Shown: in pieces, positions 60,791-64,000 of the stretch
Numbering within the stretch: the first letter of the stretch is position 1
Layout: each line of letters starts with the position of its first letter
DNA from: Pythium myriotylum
Lineage: Eukaryota > Oomycota > Peronosporomycetes > Pythiales > Pythiaceae
DNA: 64,000 nt
Direction of reading: 5' to 3'
Assembly (NCBI GenBank): GCA_023091665.1
Contig: JALJCQ010000003.1
Coordinates: 1,922,001-1,986,000, forward strand
The notes under the pieces: model-generated
The model's database searches: none
What the model was told of the DNA's origin: nothing
What the model saw: only the letters and a program-made list of their open reading frames with translations
Program-made: the position numbers and the translations under genes

Positions 60791-62523
60791 CTAGTGCTTA
60801 CGCAGCCAGGGAAACTTGAATGTGTAATCGGCACCTGTGTATGGTATCAATACCCATCGGGCCACAGTTCAGCTTAGGCATTTGATAAGAACATACCGAC
60901 ATGGATCAGAGACGACTGGACTGTGACTACCATCCATTGGATAAGCTTCGACTGCACTACGCGCCACTGGGTCTGGAGGACAAATGCAAGCTGATGGAGA
61001 GGGGACACCTTTAACTTTTTCCGCAAGATGATGCTGAGAGCTACCAACGAAAGGAACTCTAGCACAGCGTTCATCATTACGTTTCCGATCGTTGCACGGA
61101 GTTTAGCCACGTTCAAGTCTTTGTGCTGGGGATAGTATACGCGATTTGGAAGGCAGAAGAGTATGGCCAAGTACAAAGCTAAAAGTCCACAGGTTAAGGT
61201 TTCACTTCAACCACTTCAAGAGAACGCACACGCACAGTAAACAACCGGGATCAGAACTTCCGTGTACTCGATGAGGAGAACATACTCAGTCATGTGAAGG
61301 ATCTGAAGTGTTTGATGAAGGAAATACCGCCGCTCTTTTGCACTCAACAACTGTATTCCATTCTTTGACTGACTCGACTGCCTCGGTGACATAGAACTGT
61401 TTAGTTCTTTCAAGGTCGGGGCATTCGGCAGCAGATCGAGGGGTGGGTTGCTAAATGGGACGACTTGGTTGTTGCGAAGGAAAGGAGATGAGAGTAACCT
61501 CGTTAAGCTGCTACGCTGGGAGCGACGATCGCTTCGAATCTGAAATGAAATCGAGTCTTCGCTCTCTGGAAACTGCTCAGCGATAGCGAGGGCGGCTTCG
61601 ACGAGGTCACCCATCTCGAGACCCATTTTCTCTGCCAGTTGATTGACGCGATTAAGCATCACGTTTAAATCTCGAATGGCCGCGCACGCCATGAAGAAAT
61701 CGACGAGTAGGAGCACTAGGTTGGTGCCAATTGAATTGGCGCCCTGCATGCAGAACGAGACAAACAAAGCGTTGAAGACCTCGACGTTGAAGATAATGAT
61801 CTCAGGCTTGAGGTCGTCGACGTTGCGTAGTACGAAGCTCATGAGGTTCTTCTCGACAAGCTTAATAACAGGAAGTAGAACTGCGAAAGCTGCTTGCTGA
61901 AAGGTTGTGAGCTGGACAAACACGAAGGTGTATGCAGGGTAGATCACGACCAATGACACCTGGCACGACACAATGAGGATGAACTGGACAATCTCCGTGA
62001 CCACAGACGGATGCCGCTTGATGTGCGATCGCAATGAAATCCCGAGAGCGATCACGAGCGAAATGGCCCATGGCACCGACAACATTGCCACGGCAAATGG
62101 CAGTGGATATCCAATTAGCAAAGACAAAGCGTACGTGCCCAGCGTTGTCAGCGCAGTTACGACCACTGTCACGACGAGGTACGTGGAGGTCGAGATAGGC
62201 GCCGTCGGGATGAAGTAACGGAACTGTTCGATCGTCGAGACCGTGTAGATTGTGATGGCGAAGATGCACCGGATCCAAAAGCCTTGTGAGTGTGCGAGCC
62301 CGAGCTCGATCGGTTTAAGTGGAATTGCATCGGCGACTGCGACGGCTACCAGACACGGTACCGGCGTGAGGATCGCCACGAGAAGGACTTTGCGAAGATT
62401 CGTGTTGTTCTCAAAATTTCGCAGAGCCCGCATGCGGTCGACCGAGTAGCGCCCGTGGAGCTCCACCTGCGTGGCGTCCCACGCCGCGACCACTCGCATC
62501 GAGGCGAGTTGCAACGAGCTCAT
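60791..62523 (-). CDS. multi-span membrane protein, 3 exons (537 aa)
   Basis: Exons 62523-61236, 61178-60897 and 60834-60791; introns of 57 and 62 nt (GTGCGT...TTTAG, GTATGT...CACAG). Unspliced, the frame would stop just after PVVYCACAFS; splicing gives PVVYSLYLAILFCLPNR and later LIHVGADYTFKFPWLRKH. About 8-10 hydrophobic segments: VLLVAILTPVPCLVAVAVAD, IRCIFAITIYTVSTI, YLVVTVVVTALTTLGTYALS and others before a cytosolic loop with Ser/Arg sites (SDRRSQRSS), then three more spans in the last third. No transporter signature is visible. It resembles a family of large, lineage-expanded oomycete membrane proteins of unknown function. Its start faces the ankyrin gene at 62710. Confidence 0.75.
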
Positions 62524-62611
62524 GTTGCTTTTCGTGATGTCACACGATCTATCAAGCTAATCTTGGCTGAACCATCAAGAGCCACCACTACTGACACTTC
62601 GATCCAAAAGC

Positions 62612-62623
62612 TCATTTTCCACC
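62612..62623 (+). promoter_or_regulatory. initiator-like element of the ankyrin gene at 62710
   Basis: TCATTTTCCACC, close to the oomycete initiator consensus, 87 nt before the preferred ATG. Confidence 0.4.
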
Positions 62624-62709
62624 ATGAGTTTGATTGAGAGAAATGTGGCCACTTTATGCACCAATCGCCTTTATCGGAGACCGTGGAGCCTCGAAGGAAG
62701 CCAGCAATC

Positions 62710-63858
62710 ATGGCGACGAGTGTCACGAAGGACGAGAGCGAGGCCGCGCTTTGTCGCGGAGACCTGGCGACGCTGCAACGGTTCTTCGCGCAGCCGTCGA
62801 CGCGAGCCGCTGCGACGCGAGCTGAGTCCTGGCTCGCCTCGCAGTCGCGGGGGTCCTTCTCGCGCGCGTGCATGAACACGGTGTTCCAGACCACGCTCGT
62901 GAACCAGATGGTCCACGCCTGCGGCGACGCAAGCAGCCAGCTCTGGTTCACGACAAGCCTGGGGCAGCTCTTGGTGCCCCGATTTGACTCGGCAGACGTC
63001 GCGTTCGATGTGGCCGAGTGGCTCTTTGCGGGAGGAAACGACACGTCCCAGTGGCTCACGGAATCCACGCCGCTCACGCTCGTCGTGTTCCTGCACGGAC
63101 TCGCTCATCGAGCTACAGATGCCGGCGACGCGCAACTTCTGGAACTGCTTCTGACGACGGAGACCTTTTGCAGCGTGATGAACGACGACCAACGCGCGCA
63201 GCTTTTGTATCAGTCCGCGTGGCGAGTCGTCGAGAATGGATCTCCTGGTGTCTTGCTCGTGCTCGTGGCCCACGGCGCTGAAGTCCAGCACTTGGATCTT
63301 GCATCGCACTGGGGAGACATGAACGGCGCGCGTCTTCTCATCGAGCATGGTACGACTGTCGTGGGCTTTGACAACTTGTTCTGGACGTCCGGGCCGACTG
63401 ACGAGTTCCAACTCTACTTCTCCGAAATGCTACGGCTTGGGGCTGACCCACACACTCGCGGGGAATGGAGCTGGCTCCGCGCGATTGAAGGAACTAGCTT
63501 CAGTGCCGTCCAAGTGCTAGTGAAAGAGGGTTTTGTGGATGTAGATGCGCGACACCATGAGGACGGTCGGTCAGCTTTGATGTGCGCTGTGATTCGTAAC
63601 AACATCCGCCTCGTCGAGCTGCTCCTGGATCACAACGCTGACATGACCCAGACGGATTCACTCGGCCGGACGCCACTGATGCTTGCTGCAGCTATTTGCT
63701 CTCTCGAAGGCGTGAAGTTGCTTCTTGATCGAGGCGCCGATCCAAATGCGGCAGACCACGCGGGCGAGACGGCTGTAGATTACGCGAGGCGGATGCCCAT
63801 CTCTTCTTACGAGATTGTTCAACTGCTCCACCGACGTGGTGCGCGTGTGCTGTACTGA
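62710..63858 (+). CDS. ankyrin-repeat protein with conserved N-terminal module (382 aa)
   Basis: Preferred ATG 62710 (MATSVTKDESEAALCRGDLA), because the module in the relatives starts just there; an in-frame ATG at 62656 would add 18 residues. Module features: ALCRGDLATLQRFFAQPSTR and LELLLTTETFCSVMNDDQRA, then VLLVLVAHGAEVQHLD. Ankyrin repeats from ~200: GARLLIEHGTTVVGFD, FSEMLRLGADPHTRGEW, AVQVLVKEGFVDVDARH, LVELLLDHNADMTQTDSLGR and GVKLLLDRGADPNAADHAGE. It ends at YEIVQLLHRRGARVLY. Shortest complete member, with five to six repeats. Confidence 0.85.
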   Translation: MATSVTKDESEAALCRGDLATLQRFFAQPSTRAAATRAESWLASQSRGSFSRACMNTVFQTTLVNQMVHACGDASSQLWFTTSLGQLLVPRFDSADVAFDVAEWLFAGGNDTSQWLTESTPLTLVVFLHGLAHRATDAGDAQLLELLLTTETFCSVMNDDQRAQLLYQSAWRVVENGSPGVLLVLVAHGAEVQHLDLASHWGDMNGARLLIEHGTTVVGFDNLFWTSGPTDEFQLYFSEMLRLGADPHTRGEWSWLRAIEGTSFSAVQVLVKEGFVDVDARHHEDGRSALMCAVIRNNIRLVELLLDHNADMTQTDSLGRTPLMLAAAICSLEGVKLLLDRGADPNAADHAGETAVDYARRMPISSYEIVQLLHRRGARVLY

Positions 63859-63913
63859 TTGACCTAAGATGGGTTGTTCGGTAACCGGCTTATCGTCGTT
63901 TCTCTCAAGCACC

Positions 63914-63966
63914 CTAGCTTCCGTGGGGTTTGCGTAGCCACGAGAACTTGAACGTATAGTCCGCAC
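63914..63966 (-). CDS. last exon of a second membrane-protein copy, gene continues past the window
   Basis: The minus strand reads ADYTFKFSWLRKPHGS to TAG 63914-63916, preceded by a splice acceptor (ACAG, 63967-63970). It matches the last exon of 60791-62523 (ADYTFKFPWLRKH) with mainly third-position differences, so it is conserved coding sequence. The rest of the gene lies right of 64000. Confidence 0.65.
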
Positions 63967-64000
63967 CTGTTCGAACACAGTGAGAGAATTGCCGCCACCA

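Overview
The window looks like nuclear DNA of a plant-pathogenic oomycete, most likely Peronosporales or a relative. The evidence is indirect but consistent. Host-type genes carry GT-AG introns of only 51-73 nt. Oomycete-type initiator elements (TCATTYYNCAWTTT-like) sit upstream of several start codons. Ty3/gypsy chromoviruses and pogo-type transposons are abundant. There is also a family of secreted proteins with an RxLR motif placed as in oomycete effectors. No bacterial features (operons, Shine-Dalgarno sites) are seen.

Layout, left to right. 1-130 is the 3' end of a papain-type cysteine protease. 337-2832 is a Mutator-like TIR element with a 9-bp target duplication, next to a frameshifted ankyrin pseudogene (2931-3739). 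3846-13485 is a transposon graveyard. It holds a LINE 3' fragment, the 3' half of a gypsy element whose LTR (8651-10851) is split by a pogo-like transposon (8841-10737), and below that the 5' half of an opposing gypsy element into which the first one inserted. 13486-26365 is a large LTR retrotransposon with 1062-bp LTRs. It has gag, protease, RT, two RNase H domains, integrase and chromodomain, plus a spliced coiled-coil gene on the opposite strand.

26366-45076 is the most unusual part: an inverted and then tandemly amplified module. Each module holds two divergent genes for small secreted Ala/Pro-repeat proteins with signal peptide and RELR motif (types A and B), five copies of each. Two larger, related secreted proteins (45749-47578 and 48295-49620; signal peptide, RNLR, Ser-Lys-Pro repeats) follow. 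Together they form a 12-gene cluster with one shared architecture. A strip of near-perfect palindromes (50012-50429) marks its right edge.

50552-64000 is gene-dense. Ankyrin-family genes sharing a conserved N-terminal module alternate with a coiled-coil gene, an ankyrin/coiled-coil gene, a Tubby-like gene, a Rab2-like GTPase, a bZIP-like gene and a multi-span membrane protein. The last exon of a second membrane-protein copy at the right edge suggests a repeating ankyrin/membrane-protein pair. Exon structures were inferred by eye from reading frame, GT-AG borders and family similarity; no transcripts or database searches were available.
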